Position numbers and translations under genes: made by a program. Shown piece after piece: positions 1-5,781 of a stretch of 10,142 nucleotides of DNA (positions are counted from its first letter, which is position 1; each line of letters opens with the position of its first letter). Location: assembly GCA_041581055.1 (NCBI GenBank), contig JBFGCT010000150.1, positions 1 to 10,142 on the forward strand, given 5' to 3'. A model generated the notes under the pieces. The model made no database searches. It was not told the DNA's origin and was given only the letters and a program-made list of their open reading frames with translations. The DNA is from JBFGCT01 sp041581055 (GTDB lineage: Bacteria; Actinomycetota; Acidimicrobiia; Acidimicrobiales; Ilumatobacteraceae).

Positions 1-2
1 AG

Positions 3-206
3 TCCGCGCCGGCCGAGTCCTCGCCCGCCGACACCGCGCCCGACGCCTCGCCCGGCGACACCACGCCCGGCGACACCGCCCCCGCCGACGGCGCGCCGAC
101 GGCGACCGAGCCGGCAGGGACCGCCCCACCGGGCGCGCCGCGCGCCACTCCCCCGGCGGATCGGACCGGGGTCAGCGGCGGCGAGACGGCCGGCGACGCC
201 AGCTGA
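3..206 (+). CDS. C-terminal tail of an unidentified protein (5' end outside window)
   Basis: The third forward frame stays open from the window edge to a TGA at 204-206, giving 67 residues. Nearly every codon ends in G or C, which the other two forward frames do not match. The residues are almost all Pro, Ala, Thr, Gly, Asp and Ser, with SPGDT/TPGDT pentads encoded by a 15-bp tandem repeat. Such low-complexity tails are common at the C-termini of actinobacterial membrane or envelope proteins and are probably disordered. No domain is visible, so I assign no function. The next gene starts 48 bp downstream and appears to have its own promoter. At this GC content other frames are also open, so the call rests on codon bias alone. 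Confidence 0.5.
   Translation, partial: SAPAESSPADTAPDASPGDTTPGDTAPADGAPTATEPAGTAPPGAPRATPPADRTGVSGGETAGDAS
49..78 (+). repeat. 15-bp tandem duplication in a coding tail
   Basis: Two adjacent 15-bp units (49-63 and 64-78) share cgcccggcgacacc and differ only in the last base. A related copy with one difference in those 14 bases begins at 22. The unit is five codons long, so it adds a pentapeptide (SPGDT, TPGDT) without shifting the frame. Confidence 0.7.
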
Positions 207-240
207 TCGAGCGGGTTTCGCCGCGTCGGCGCGGCGGTCG

Positions 241-246
241 TACCAT
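241..246 (+). promoter_or_regulatory. Candidate -10 element for a leaderless enoyl-CoA hydratase mRNA
   Basis: TACCAT fits the actinobacterial -10 pattern TANNNT and ends 8 nt before the ATG at 255. There is no purine-rich Shine-Dalgarno sequence between it and the ATG. Transcription would begin at or next to the start codon. I see no convincing -35 hexamer 16-19 nt upstream. Confidence 0.45.
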
Positions 247-254
247 CGCCGTCC

Positions 255-1040
255 ATGGCCGACAGCGTCACCTACGAACCGCGCGGGCGTGTGGCCCTCA
301 TCACCTTGAACCGACCCGAGGCGCGCAACGCGGTCAACGGGGACGTCGCCGAGGCGATGGAGTCCGCCATCGACCGGATGGAAGGCGACGAGGCGATCTG
401 GGTCGGCGTCATCCAGGCAAACACTCAGGGGCAGGATCGTCCTGTGTTCAGCGCCGGGGCGGACCTGAAGGCGATCAGCTCCGGTGACGCGGCGCTGCTC
501 AACACGTCCCGCGGCGGATTCGCCGGGTTCGTGTACCGCGAACGCGACAAGCCGGTCATCGTCGCCGTCGACGGGCTGGCGACGGCGGGCGGCTGCGAGA
601 TCGTGCTCGCCGCCGACCTCGTCGTCGCGACCACCCGCTCGGCGTTCGGGCTGGCCGAGGTCAAGCGCAACCTGATCGCCGGGGCCGGCGGGTTGTTCCG
701 CCTCCCGCGGGCGATCGGTCAGGCGGCGGCGATGGAGGCGATCCTGACCGGCGAGCCGATCCCCGCTCCGCGGGCGTACGACCTCGGGCTCGTCTCCCGC
801 CTTGTCGAGCCGGGCGAGGCCACCGAGGAGGCGTTGCGGCTCGCGACACAGATCACCGCGGCCGCCCCGCTCGCCGTGCGCGCCAGCCGCAAGGTGGTGC
901 TGGCGGCGCAGTACGAGGACGACGACACGCTCAAGCGCATGACCGACGAGGTCTTCGGAGACGTGCTGCGGTCGGCCGACACCCGGGAGGGGCTCGATGC
1001 CTTCATCGAGAAGCGGCCGCCGAACTGGACCGCTCGGTAG
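255..1040 (+). CDS. Enoyl-CoA hydratase/isomerase (crotonase) family protein
   Basis: This 261-residue protein has the usual length of a single-domain crotonase. Members hydrate or isomerise enoyl-CoA thioesters, mostly in cytosolic fatty-acid, sterol or amino-acid breakdown. The N-terminal strand with NRPEARNAVN (19-28) is typical. FSAGADLKAI (65-74) supplies one oxyanion-hole backbone NH, and the GLATAGGCE segment (107-115) supplies the second. Glu115 and Glu135 lie 20 residues apart, as do the catalytic Glu144 and Glu164 of rat mitochondrial hydratase, so hydratase activity is likely. GAGGLFRLPRAIG (143-155) and LTGEPIPAPRAYDLGLV follow the family pattern, and the C-terminal helices are complete. 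The ATG at 255 sits 8 nt after a TANNNT box, suggesting leaderless translation. The acyl substrate cannot be read from sequence. It resembles EchA-type actinobacterial paralogues, which are numerous, so no symbol is given. Confidence 0.92.
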   Translation: MADSVTYEPRGRVALITLNRPEARNAVNGDVAEAMESAIDRMEGDEAIWVGVIQANTQGQDRPVFSAGADLKAISSGDAALLNTSRGGFAGFVYRERDKPVIVAVDGLATAGGCEIVLAADLVVATTRSAFGLAEVKRNLIAGAGGLFRLPRAIGQAAAMEAILTGEPIPAPRAYDLGLVSRLVEPGEATEEALRLATQITAAAPLAVRASRKVVLAAQYEDDDTLKRMTDEVFGDVLRSADTREGLDAFIEKRPPNWTAR

Positions 1041-1069
1041 CGCCGCTCGGTAGCGCCGCTCGGGAGCGC
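1031..1069 (+). repeat. Three tandem 13-bp units spanning the hydratase stop codon
   Basis: Copies at 1031-1043 and 1044-1056 are identical (cgctcggtagcgc). The copy at 1057-1069 differs by one base (cgctcgggagcgc). Each unit has CGCT and AGCG arms around a 4-base loop. The hydratase TAG lies in the first copy, so extra units would not alter the protein. The array may help end transcription or may simply be slippage-prone. Confidence 0.75.
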
Positions 1070-1101
1070 CGCGCCGCACCCGCGCCGCGCCCGCGTGTGG
1101 C

Positions 1102-1115
1102 GGCCGAGCTCGGCC
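1102..1115. terminator. 14-bp perfect palindrome between convergent genes, possible bidirectional terminator
   Basis: ggccgagctcggcc is its own reverse complement and lies 7 bp beyond the acetyltransferase stop codon and 61 bp beyond the hydratase stop. It could fold as a 5-bp GC stem with a 4-base loop on either strand. There is no following U-tract, so intrinsic termination is only a possibility. Palindromes of this kind also arise by chance in very GC-rich DNA. Confidence 0.3.
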
Positions 1116-1122
1116 AACGGGG

Positions 1123-1569
1123 TCAGAAGGCCTTGTAGGTGGTGATCAGCCGGGCCACGATCCCCGCCCGCTCGTAGAGGTTCTTGGTGTGGCGGTCGCC
1201 GGGAAGCGACCAGCCCTCGACGGCGACCGCGCCGGCGCGACGGGCGCGGTCGATCGCCGCCGCGAGCAGCGCGTCCCCGAACCCGAGCTCGCGCGCCTCC
1301 GTGGTGACCCACACCTGGTCGATGCGCACGATGTCGTCGGCGCCGAGCACCGCGACCAGGTAGCCGACGACGACCTGGTCGATGTGGGCCACGAGGACGT
1401 CGGCCTCGGCGAGCAGTTCGGCCCAGCCGGCGCCGACCGCCGGGTGCTCGGCGAGCCAGCGATCGCCGCCGCGCTGGCCGACGATCGAGCTGCGGGCCTC
1501 GGCCTCGAGCATCGCCAGCGTCCCGAGATCGTGCTCGACGTCGGCGGCGCGAACCGTTGGGTCGACCAT
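1123..1569 (-). CDS. GNAT-family N-acetyltransferase
   Basis: This 148-residue protein is the size of one GNAT domain, which transfers an acetyl group from acetyl-CoA to an amine on a protein or small molecule. Strand 4 and the pyrophosphate-binding loop are visible at IDQVWVTTEARELGFGDAL (83-101). R93-E-L-G96-F-G98 fits the Q/R-x-x-G-x-G/A motif A, and the following helix is LLAAAIDRAR. Motif B appears as KNLYERAGI (129-137), the usual helix with a Tyr near CoA. The N-terminal third is Ala/Glu-rich and divergent, which is where substrate specificity usually lies, so the acceptor cannot be named. Its ATG (1569-1567) overlaps the upstream TGA by one base (TGATG), so translation is probably coupled and it is the last gene of a three-gene unit. 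It converges with the hydratase gene. Confidence 0.85.
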   Translation of the reverse strand: MVDPTVRAADVEHDLGTLAMLEAEARSSIVGQRGGDRWLAEHPAVGAGWAELLAEADVLVAHIDQVVVGYLVAVLGADDIVRIDQVWVTTEARELGFGDALLAAAIDRARRAGAVAVEGWSLPGDRHTKNLYERAGIVARLITTYKAF

Positions 1570-2093
1570 CAGGACTCGCGCAACTGTTCGAGTTTGCCGA
1601 GCACTGTTCGGCGATGCCGGTGGGATGCCTCGAACGCCTCGATGGCGTCGCGCTCGGACTGTCGCAGCCCCGCGAGTTTGGCCACGATGTGCGCGGCGGG
1701 GAGCTGGGCGTAGTCCGGCAGCGCCAGCTCGGCCGCGTCGGGAATCTCCGCGGCGTCGGGATCGAGGGCAACGCCCGCCACGGCATCCCCCGACGGGGCC
1801 TCGCCGGACGCGCCACCGCCTGCGGCGTCAGACGTGTCGGCGGCCGCCGGGGTGCGCCGGGTGGCGGGGCCGCCGTTCGGCCGACCCTGGTCGTCCAGCA
1901 GGCGGCGGATCTCGACGACCCCCTGCGCGACGGCGAGCTTTCCGACGAAGCGGGCCAGCACGAGCTGCTGGCGCGCCTTGTCGACCGCGGCCGGGAGCTC
2001 CTGGGCCGCGCGGATCGTCAGGTCGAGCGGTCCGAACAGCGCGTGCGCGACGACACGCTCCACGTCACGGCGATCAACTGCTCCGAACGTCAC
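1569..2093 (-). CDS. Uncharacterised actinobacterial protein with a conserved LPDY...RRTVL C-terminal motif
   Basis: The product has 174 residues from a GTG start and three parts. Residues 13-67 are a helical block (PLDLTIRAAQELPAAVDKAR, then ARFVGKLAVAQGVVEIRRLL). Residues 70-124 are an Ala/Gly/Asp/Pro-rich linker, probably disordered. Residues 125-172 are a compact block beginning LPDYAQLPAAHIVAKLAGL, followed by SERDAIEAFEASHRHRRTVL. From memory, this last block resembles a short motif at the C-terminus of many uncharacterised actinobacterial proteins (a DUF). The name is uncertain and no biochemical role is known to me. There are no signal peptide or membrane segments. It starts 31 bp after the acidic gene ends and overlaps the acetyltransferase start by one base. 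The start is uncertain: no clear ribosome binding site is seen and in-frame GTG codons lie just downstream. Confidence 0.7.
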   Translation of the reverse strand: MTFGAVDRRDVERVVAHALFGPLDLTIRAAQELPAAVDKARQQLVLARFVGKLAVAQGVVEIRRLLDDQGRPNGGPATRRTPAAADTSDAAGGGASGEAPSGDAVAGVALDPDAAEIPDAAELALPDYAQLPAAHIVAKLAGLRQSERDAIEAFEASHRHRRTVLGKLEQLRES

Positions 2094-2124
2094 GACGGAC
2101 CGGGATCGAGTGGTCGCCCGTCGA

Positions 2125-2604
2125 TCAGGAAAAGATCGGGCAGTCGTCGTCGCCGACCGGACAATTGGGCGCGCTCGGCCGGACCAGGAGAAAACACGTC
2201 GGGCACAGCTGCTCGTTCTGCTGTTTGGGCTGCAGCCGCTCGCCGCCCTCGGTCCGGTCGTCGGGTTCGGCCTCGTCCTCGTCCTCCTCCTCCTCGACCG
2301 TGACCATCCGGTCTTTGAGGATCCGGTCGAGATCGGCTTCGACGTCGTCGTCGGCGATCAGGTCCTCGTCGTCGTCGTCATCGTCGTCGCGCTTGGTGCG
2401 CTTGGTCCGCGGCTTGGCGACGACCTCGGCGTCGTCGTCTTCGTCGGCGTCGTCGTCCGCGTCGACGTCGTCGTCGTCATCATCCTCGGTGGGAAGATCG
2501 TCGTCGTCGACGAGCTCGTCGATGTCGGGGTCGACGACCTCTTCCTCGCCGTCCTCTTCCTCGTCGCTCTCGGTGTCGTCCTCGATGATGTCGTCGTCAG
2601 CCAT
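2125..2604 (-). CDS. Hyperacidic protein with C-terminal four-cysteine putative zinc site (DUF4193-like)
   Basis: This 159-residue protein has 73 Asp or Glu residues (46 percent), including runs of six (41-46) and seven (73-79) aspartates. A basic island, KPRTKRTKR (64-72), interrupts the acidic region. A predicted helix, DDVEADLDRILKDRM (86-100), and DRTEGGERLQPKQQNEQL (116-133) lead into CPTC (134-137), then C148-P-V-G-D-D-D-C155. The arrangement resembles the actinobacterial DUF4193 family, whose members are acidic and end in a CxxCFLV...CxxC cluster. Here the second Cys pair is spaced C-x6-C, not C-x2-C. Zinc binding is inferred. Function is unknown; a nucleic-acid mimic or a partner of basic proteins or RNA polymerase would fit the charge. 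The ATG follows a leader of about 55 nt. It is the first gene of a three-gene unit with a CRP-like palindrome upstream. Asp codon runs create GAC/GAT trinucleotide tracts on the coding strand. Confidence 0.75.
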   Translation of the reverse strand: MADDDIIEDDTESDEEEDGEEEVVDPDIDELVDDDDLPTEDDDDDDVDADDDADEDDDAEVVAKPRTKRTKRDDDDDDDEDLIADDDVEADLDRILKDRMVTVEEEEDEDEAEPDDRTEGGERLQPKQQNEQLCPTCFLLVRPSAPNCPVGDDDCPIFS

Positions 2605-2666
2605 CTCGTCGCTTTGGTTCCAGGGTGATGCACAGCATGTCTGTCGATGAGCGCACTTGCGGCGGG

Positions 2667-2672
2667 AGCATA
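2667..2672 (-). promoter_or_regulatory. Candidate -10 element for the acidic-protein operon
   Basis: On the minus strand this reads TATGCT, fitting TANNNT. Transcription would start near 2660 and leave a leader of about 55 nt before the ATG at 2604. No -35 consensus lies 17-18 nt upstream (ccatcg), as expected for an activator-dependent promoter. The CRP-like site would be centred about 55 bp before this start. Confidence 0.35.
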
Positions 2673-2706
2673 GGCCTGGGGCGACGGTGCGATGGGATGA
2701 CCGTCA

Positions 2707-2722
2707 TGTGACACCAGTCACA
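2707..2722. promoter_or_regulatory. Perfect CRP-type operator palindrome
   Basis: TGTGACACCAGTCACA matches the CRP consensus TGTGA-N6-TCACA in all ten specified bases, and the arms extend to six perfect base pairs (TGTGAC/GTCACA). The same consensus is used by mycobacterial Crp (Rv3676). It lies 103 bp upstream of the acidic-protein ATG and 27 bp beyond the ThyX-like stop codon, in the only intergenic space over 100 bp in the window. A smaller palindrome, ATGACCGTCAT, abuts it at 2697-2707. It could instead act as a weak hairpin after the ThyX gene, but there is no U-tract. Confidence 0.6.
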
Positions 2723-2749
2723 GAACGGGCTGACGGGCGATCCGAACCA

Positions 2750-4351
2750 TCACGACGAGTCGCGGCGTGCCTCGGCGCGCCGCTCGGACTCGAGCCGCTC
2801 CAGCTCGGGGGCCTCGGTCGTCATATGGCTCATCGCGGCGGCCACCGCGTGATGCCCGGCGCGCTCTGCGATCAGCCGGTGCATCTCCAACGCCACCCGG
2901 CGATACGACGGATGACCCTGTGGCGACGAGCGCAATTCGAGCATGTGGATGGCCTCGCGGGCGTTGAACTGCATGACATATCGCAACCGGTACGCCATCG
3001 AGACGGCGTAGGAGGCCTGCTCCGGGTAGTCCGGGTTGAGCGCGTCGTACAGCGCGGCCGACCGCCGCATCGTCTGGTCGAACAGGTGGCCCACACCGGC
3101 CTCCTCGATCAGCTCCGGTCGCGTGTAGCCGTGGTTCGGCGTGAGCCGCTGCCACTCGATCGTCAGCATGCGATGACGCTGCATGTCGCGAAACGCCCCG
3201 TAGTCGCTGAGCACGTCGAACCGGTAGAAGCTGCGCTCGAACGCCCGGCCCGGCTTGTGGCGGCGGTTCTCCCGCTCGCCGACGTAGGCCCGCATCAGCG
3301 CGACGCGCTCGTCGACGCCGAGCTCGCGCACCTTGGCCAACAATTGGCGTTCGGGCAGCGTGGAGTGCGAGTAGCAGATCGCGGCCAGCAGTTTGTCCTC
3401 GGCCTCGGGGTCGAAGTCGACCAGTTCGACCTCCGCGGTCGGATCGACCGGTGTCTCGCCGAACAGTTGATCGACGAGCGTGGCGGTGTCGTCGCGGGTG
3501 CCGGCCAGATAGTCCGACCAGCGCACGCCACGATCGGCGAGGTCGACGCGGCGCAGGAAGCTCGGGATCACCTTGCGCAGCTCGTGCAGCATCAGATCGG
3601 CGTACTCGCGGGATTCGGGGAGCGGGTGGGCCCGCATCCGCAGGAGTAACGCCTCGAACGCCTGGCCGGTGCCGTAGATCCCGACGTTGGACGTGGCCGC
3701 CGCGGGGAGCACCCCGCGGACGGCGTCGAGCGACTTCGCCCGGGTCGCCATCCGGTAGATGAACTCGCTGTCGTCGGGGTTGCGCGGGACGGTGGCGCGC
3801 ACGTGCTCGGTGACCAGCTCGACGCATTGGCTGTACGCGTCGAAGATCCGATCGAGATCGCCGATGTAGCGGGTGCCGAGCGGCCCGGCGAGCACGTCGG
3901 GGTCGCGGAAATACCGGTATCGGCCGCCGAGGCGGCTGTCGTAGGTGATGTAGCGGGTGCTCTGCTCGAGGTAGCTCATCAGCCGGCCCCACTCGAGGAC
4001 CTTGGTCAACAGGTTCGAGGCCTGCTCGCACGCCAGGTGGACCCCGCCGAGCTGGGCGACCGAGTCGTCGCCGTAGTCGAAGAAGACCCGTTCGTACAGC
4101 TCTTCGGCGCGGTCGAGGCCGACGGTCGCGTCGATGCTCTGGTCGCCGCGGACGTCGAGATCGCCGACGAACTCGTCGAGGAACAGGCGGCGGAGTGACT
4201 TCGGGCTCCGGCTGTACCGCGCGAACAGCGCCCCTTTCACGACCTCGGGGAGGTTGACGAGCGCGAACACCGGGCCGTCGAGGTTGGTGAAGTACCGCCG
4301 GAGGATGTCGGCTTCGTGCGGTTCGAAGTTCTCGGGGACGTACACGGCCAC
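2750..4351 (-). CDS. thyX: Double-length ThyX-family (FAD-dependent thymidylate synthase) protein
   Basis: ThyX makes dTMP from dUMP using FAD, NADPH and methylene-tetrahydrofolate. Canonical subunits have about 220-250 residues; this protein has 533 and holds two ThyX-like halves. The N-terminal half has YGDDSV (93-98) and then WGRLMSYLEQSTRY (121-134). The latter keeps the R, S, E, S, R and Y of the signature RHRxxSxNExSxRY but has WGR for RHR and Leu for Asn. The C-terminal half has QRHRMLTIEW (391-400), keeping RHR but losing the distal part, and NARE...LELR (463-474), resembling the nucleotide-binding region. Long two-domain COG1351 proteins are known in actinobacteria, but I know of no proof that they synthesise dTMP. 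The GTG at 4351 is chosen because a TANNNT box ends 8 nt upstream; TTG at 4360 and GTG at 4345 are alternatives. It is divergent from the antiporter gene. Confidence 0.85.
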   Translation of the reverse strand: MAVYVPENFEPHEADILRRYFTNLDGPVFALVNLPEVVKGALFARYSRSPKSLRRLFLDEFVGDLDVRGDQSIDATVGLDRAEELYERVFFDYGDDSVAQLGGVHLACEQASNLLTKVLEWGRLMSYLEQSTRYITYDSRLGGRYRYFRDPDVLAGPLGTRYIGDLDRIFDAYSQCVELVTEHVRATVPRNPDDSEFIYRMATRAKSLDAVRGVLPAAATSNVGIYGTGQAFEALLLRMRAHPLPESREYADLMLHELRKVIPSFLRRVDLADRGVRWSDYLAGTRDDTATLVDQLFGETPVDPTAEVELVDFDPEAEDKLLAAICYSHSTLPERQLLAKVRELGVDERVALMRAYVGERENRRHKPGRAFERSFYRFDVLSDYGAFRDMQRHRMLTIEWQRLTPNHGYTRPELIEEAGVGHLFDQTMRRSAALYDALNPDYPEQASYAVSMAYRLRYVMQFNAREAIHMLELRSSPQGHPSYRRVALEMHRLIAERAGHHAVAAAMSHMTTEAPELERLESERRAEARRDSS

Positions 4352-4359
4352 GGCGGTCA

Positions 4360-4365
4360 ACTCTA
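4360..4365 (-). promoter_or_regulatory. Candidate -10 element for a leaderless thyX-like mRNA
   Basis: The minus strand reads TAGAGT, then 8 nt, then GTG at 4351. No Shine-Dalgarno sequence precedes this GTG. If transcription begins there, a TTG start at 4360 would lie outside the transcript, which is the reason for preferring 4351. Confidence 0.4.
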
Positions 4366-4445
4366 CGAGGAGGCGACCGTTCGACCCGTGATGCAGCGAA
4401 CCGCTGACCTGGCACGATGGAAGGCGGCCGTCGAACCACGCGCGG

Positions 4446-4451
4446 TACTGT
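4446..4451 (+). promoter_or_regulatory. Candidate -10 element for a leaderless antiporter mRNA
   Basis: TACTGT fits TANNNT and ends 7 nt before the GTG at 4459. It overlaps the alternative GTG at 4450, which would therefore not be transcribed from this promoter. No clear -35 is seen. Confidence 0.4.
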
Positions 4452-4458
4452 GCTCCGG

Positions 4459-5781
4459 GTGGAACCGATCGAGATCGCGGTCGTCGGCCTGGTGCTCGTC
4501 GCGTACGCCGCGATCTCCCGCCGGATCGAGGGGTGGCCGGTCACGATGCCGATCGTCTTCGTCGGGTTCGGCGCGCTGACGTCGGCGACCGGCGCGGTCG
4601 ACGTCGTCGCCGAGCTCGGCGGCGTCGGGCTGCTCGCGGAGGGAACGCTCGCCGTGATCCTCTTCAGCGACGCCGTGCGGATCGACATCCGCCGCCTGCG
4701 CCGATTCCTGACGATGCCCGCCCGGCTCCTGGTCATCGGGCTCCCGCTGACGATCGTGCTCGGCACGGCGGTCAACGCCGTCCTGCTGTCGGGGGTCGCG
4801 GTGGTCGAACTCGCGCTGCTGGCGGCGATCCTCGCCCCGACCGACGCCGCCCTGGGCAGCGCGGTCATCGACGACCACTCCGTGCCCGCCCGCGAGCGGC
4901 TGACGCTGAACGTCGAGTCGGGGCTCAACGACGGGCTCGCCGCGCCGATCGTGGCCGTCCTGATGAGCCTGGCCGTCGAGGAGGGGCGTTCCGGCGGCTA
5001 CTGGGCCGGCTTCGCGCTCGAACAGGTGGGCTACGGCGTGCTGGTGGGCGCGGCGTGCGGGTCGGGCATCGTGCTCCTGCTGCGCTGGACGCGGGCCAAC
5101 GGCTGGTCCGACGGCCGCTACGAGCAGATCGCGACGTTCGCCGTGCCGATCATCGTCTATAGCGGCGCCGAGGCGATCGGGGGCAACGGCTTCATCGCCT
5201 CGTTCGTCGCCGGCTTGACGTTTGGCGCCGTTCACCGGCGGGGCGTCACCGAACACGCGGCGGCGGCGGAGTCCGAACACCTCGGCGAGTTCACCGAGGA
5301 CGCCGCACAGCTCCTGGGCGTGATGGCGTTCTTCGTGTTCGGCAACGTGTTCCTCGGCGAGACGTTGGGGCAATACGGCGCCCCCGAGATCCTCGCGATG
5401 GTCCTCAGCCTGACGCTGATCCGCATGGTCCCGGTCTGGATCGCCTACTCCCGGACCGGACTGAAGTGGCCGACCCGCCTGTTCGTCGGCTGGTTCGGTC
5501 CGCGCGGGCTGGCGTCGATCGTGTTCGCCATCCTGCTCCTCGAAGAGGCCGCCGACATGGGGCCCGAAACCGACAAGATCGTCGGCGTGATCACCCTGAC
5601 CGTCACGGCGTCGGTCATCGCCCACGGGTTCAGCGCGGCTCCCCTGGCTCGGCGGTACGGCGAGTGGGCGGCGCGGGCTGACATGGCCGAGCACGAGCGG
5701 GCCGAGATGGTGATGAGCGACCTCGACCCCGACCACCTGCCGCGGGCCCGCTGGACGGCGCGCCGGGCGCGTCAGGCGTAG
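4459..5781 (+). CDS. CPA1-family (NhaP-type) Na+ or K+/H+ antiporter
   Basis: This 440-residue inner-membrane protein has about 12 hydrophobic segments, the usual count for monovalent cation/proton antiporters. It would exchange cytoplasmic Na+ or K+ for protons in pH and salt homeostasis. Family marks, numbered from GTG 4459, are LFSDAVRID (68-76), APTDAALGS (126-134), the ion-binding ESGLNDG (154-160; Asn157, Asp158), GNGFIASFVAGLTFG (242-256) and the late helix GPRGLASIVF (347-356). The chain ends in a short charged cytoplasmic tail of about 40 residues with no TrkA-C or cyclic-nucleotide domain. The GTG start is chosen because a TANNNT box lies 7 nt upstream and hydrophobic sequence begins soon after. 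An in-frame ATG at 4417 would add 14 charged residues lacking family character. The ion cannot be decided from sequence. Its stop codon overlaps the convergent YegS-like gene by 10 bp. Confidence 0.92.
   Translation: MEPIEIAVVGLVLVAYAAISRRIEGWPVTMPIVFVGFGALTSATGAVDVVAELGGVGLLAEGTLAVILFSDAVRIDIRRLRRFLTMPARLLVIGLPLTIVLGTAVNAVLLSGVAVVELALLAAILAPTDAALGSAVIDDHSVPARERLTLNVESGLNDGLAAPIVAVLMSLAVEEGRSGGYWAGFALEQVGYGVLVGAACGSGIVLLLRWTRANGWSDGRYEQIATFAVPIIVYSGAEAIGGNGFIASFVAGLTFGAVHRRGVTEHAAAAESEHLGEFTEDAAQLLGVMAFFVFGNVFLGETLGQYGAPEILAMVLSLTLIRMVPVWIAYSRTGLKWPTRLFVGWFGPRGLASIVFAILLLEEAADMGPETDKIVGVITLTVTASVIAHGFSAAPLARRYGEWAARADMAEHERAEMVMSDLDPDHLPRARWTARRARQA

Noticed and set aside
719..1816. 365-codon minus-strand frame covering the hydratase and acetyltransferase region
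   Set aside because: It overlaps two well-supported genes and is Arg-rich with no domain.
2341..2600. Dense gtc/atc trinucleotide tract, considered as a microsatellite or CRISPR-like repeat
   Set aside because: The tract is explained by Asp and Glu codon runs in the acidic protein; there are no spacers or regular units.
2697..2722. Palindromes after the ThyX-like stop as an intrinsic terminator
   Set aside because: There is no U-tract and the stem is short; the exact TGTGA-N6-TCACA match favours an operator.
2657..3649. 330-codon plus-strand frame opposite the ThyX-like gene
   Set aside because: Composition is that of a shadow frame, and the minus-strand frame shows ThyX motifs throughout.
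4417..4458. In-frame ATG at 4417 as the antiporter start
   Set aside because: The added 14 residues are charged and unlike the family, no Shine-Dalgarno precedes the ATG, and a -10 box at 4446-4451 points to GTG 4459. It remains an alternative.
2718..4928. 736-codon minus-strand frame across the ThyX-like gene and into the antiporter
   Set aside because: It is extremely Arg/Pro-rich, lacks any recognisable domain and runs through two genes with clear family motifs in other frames.
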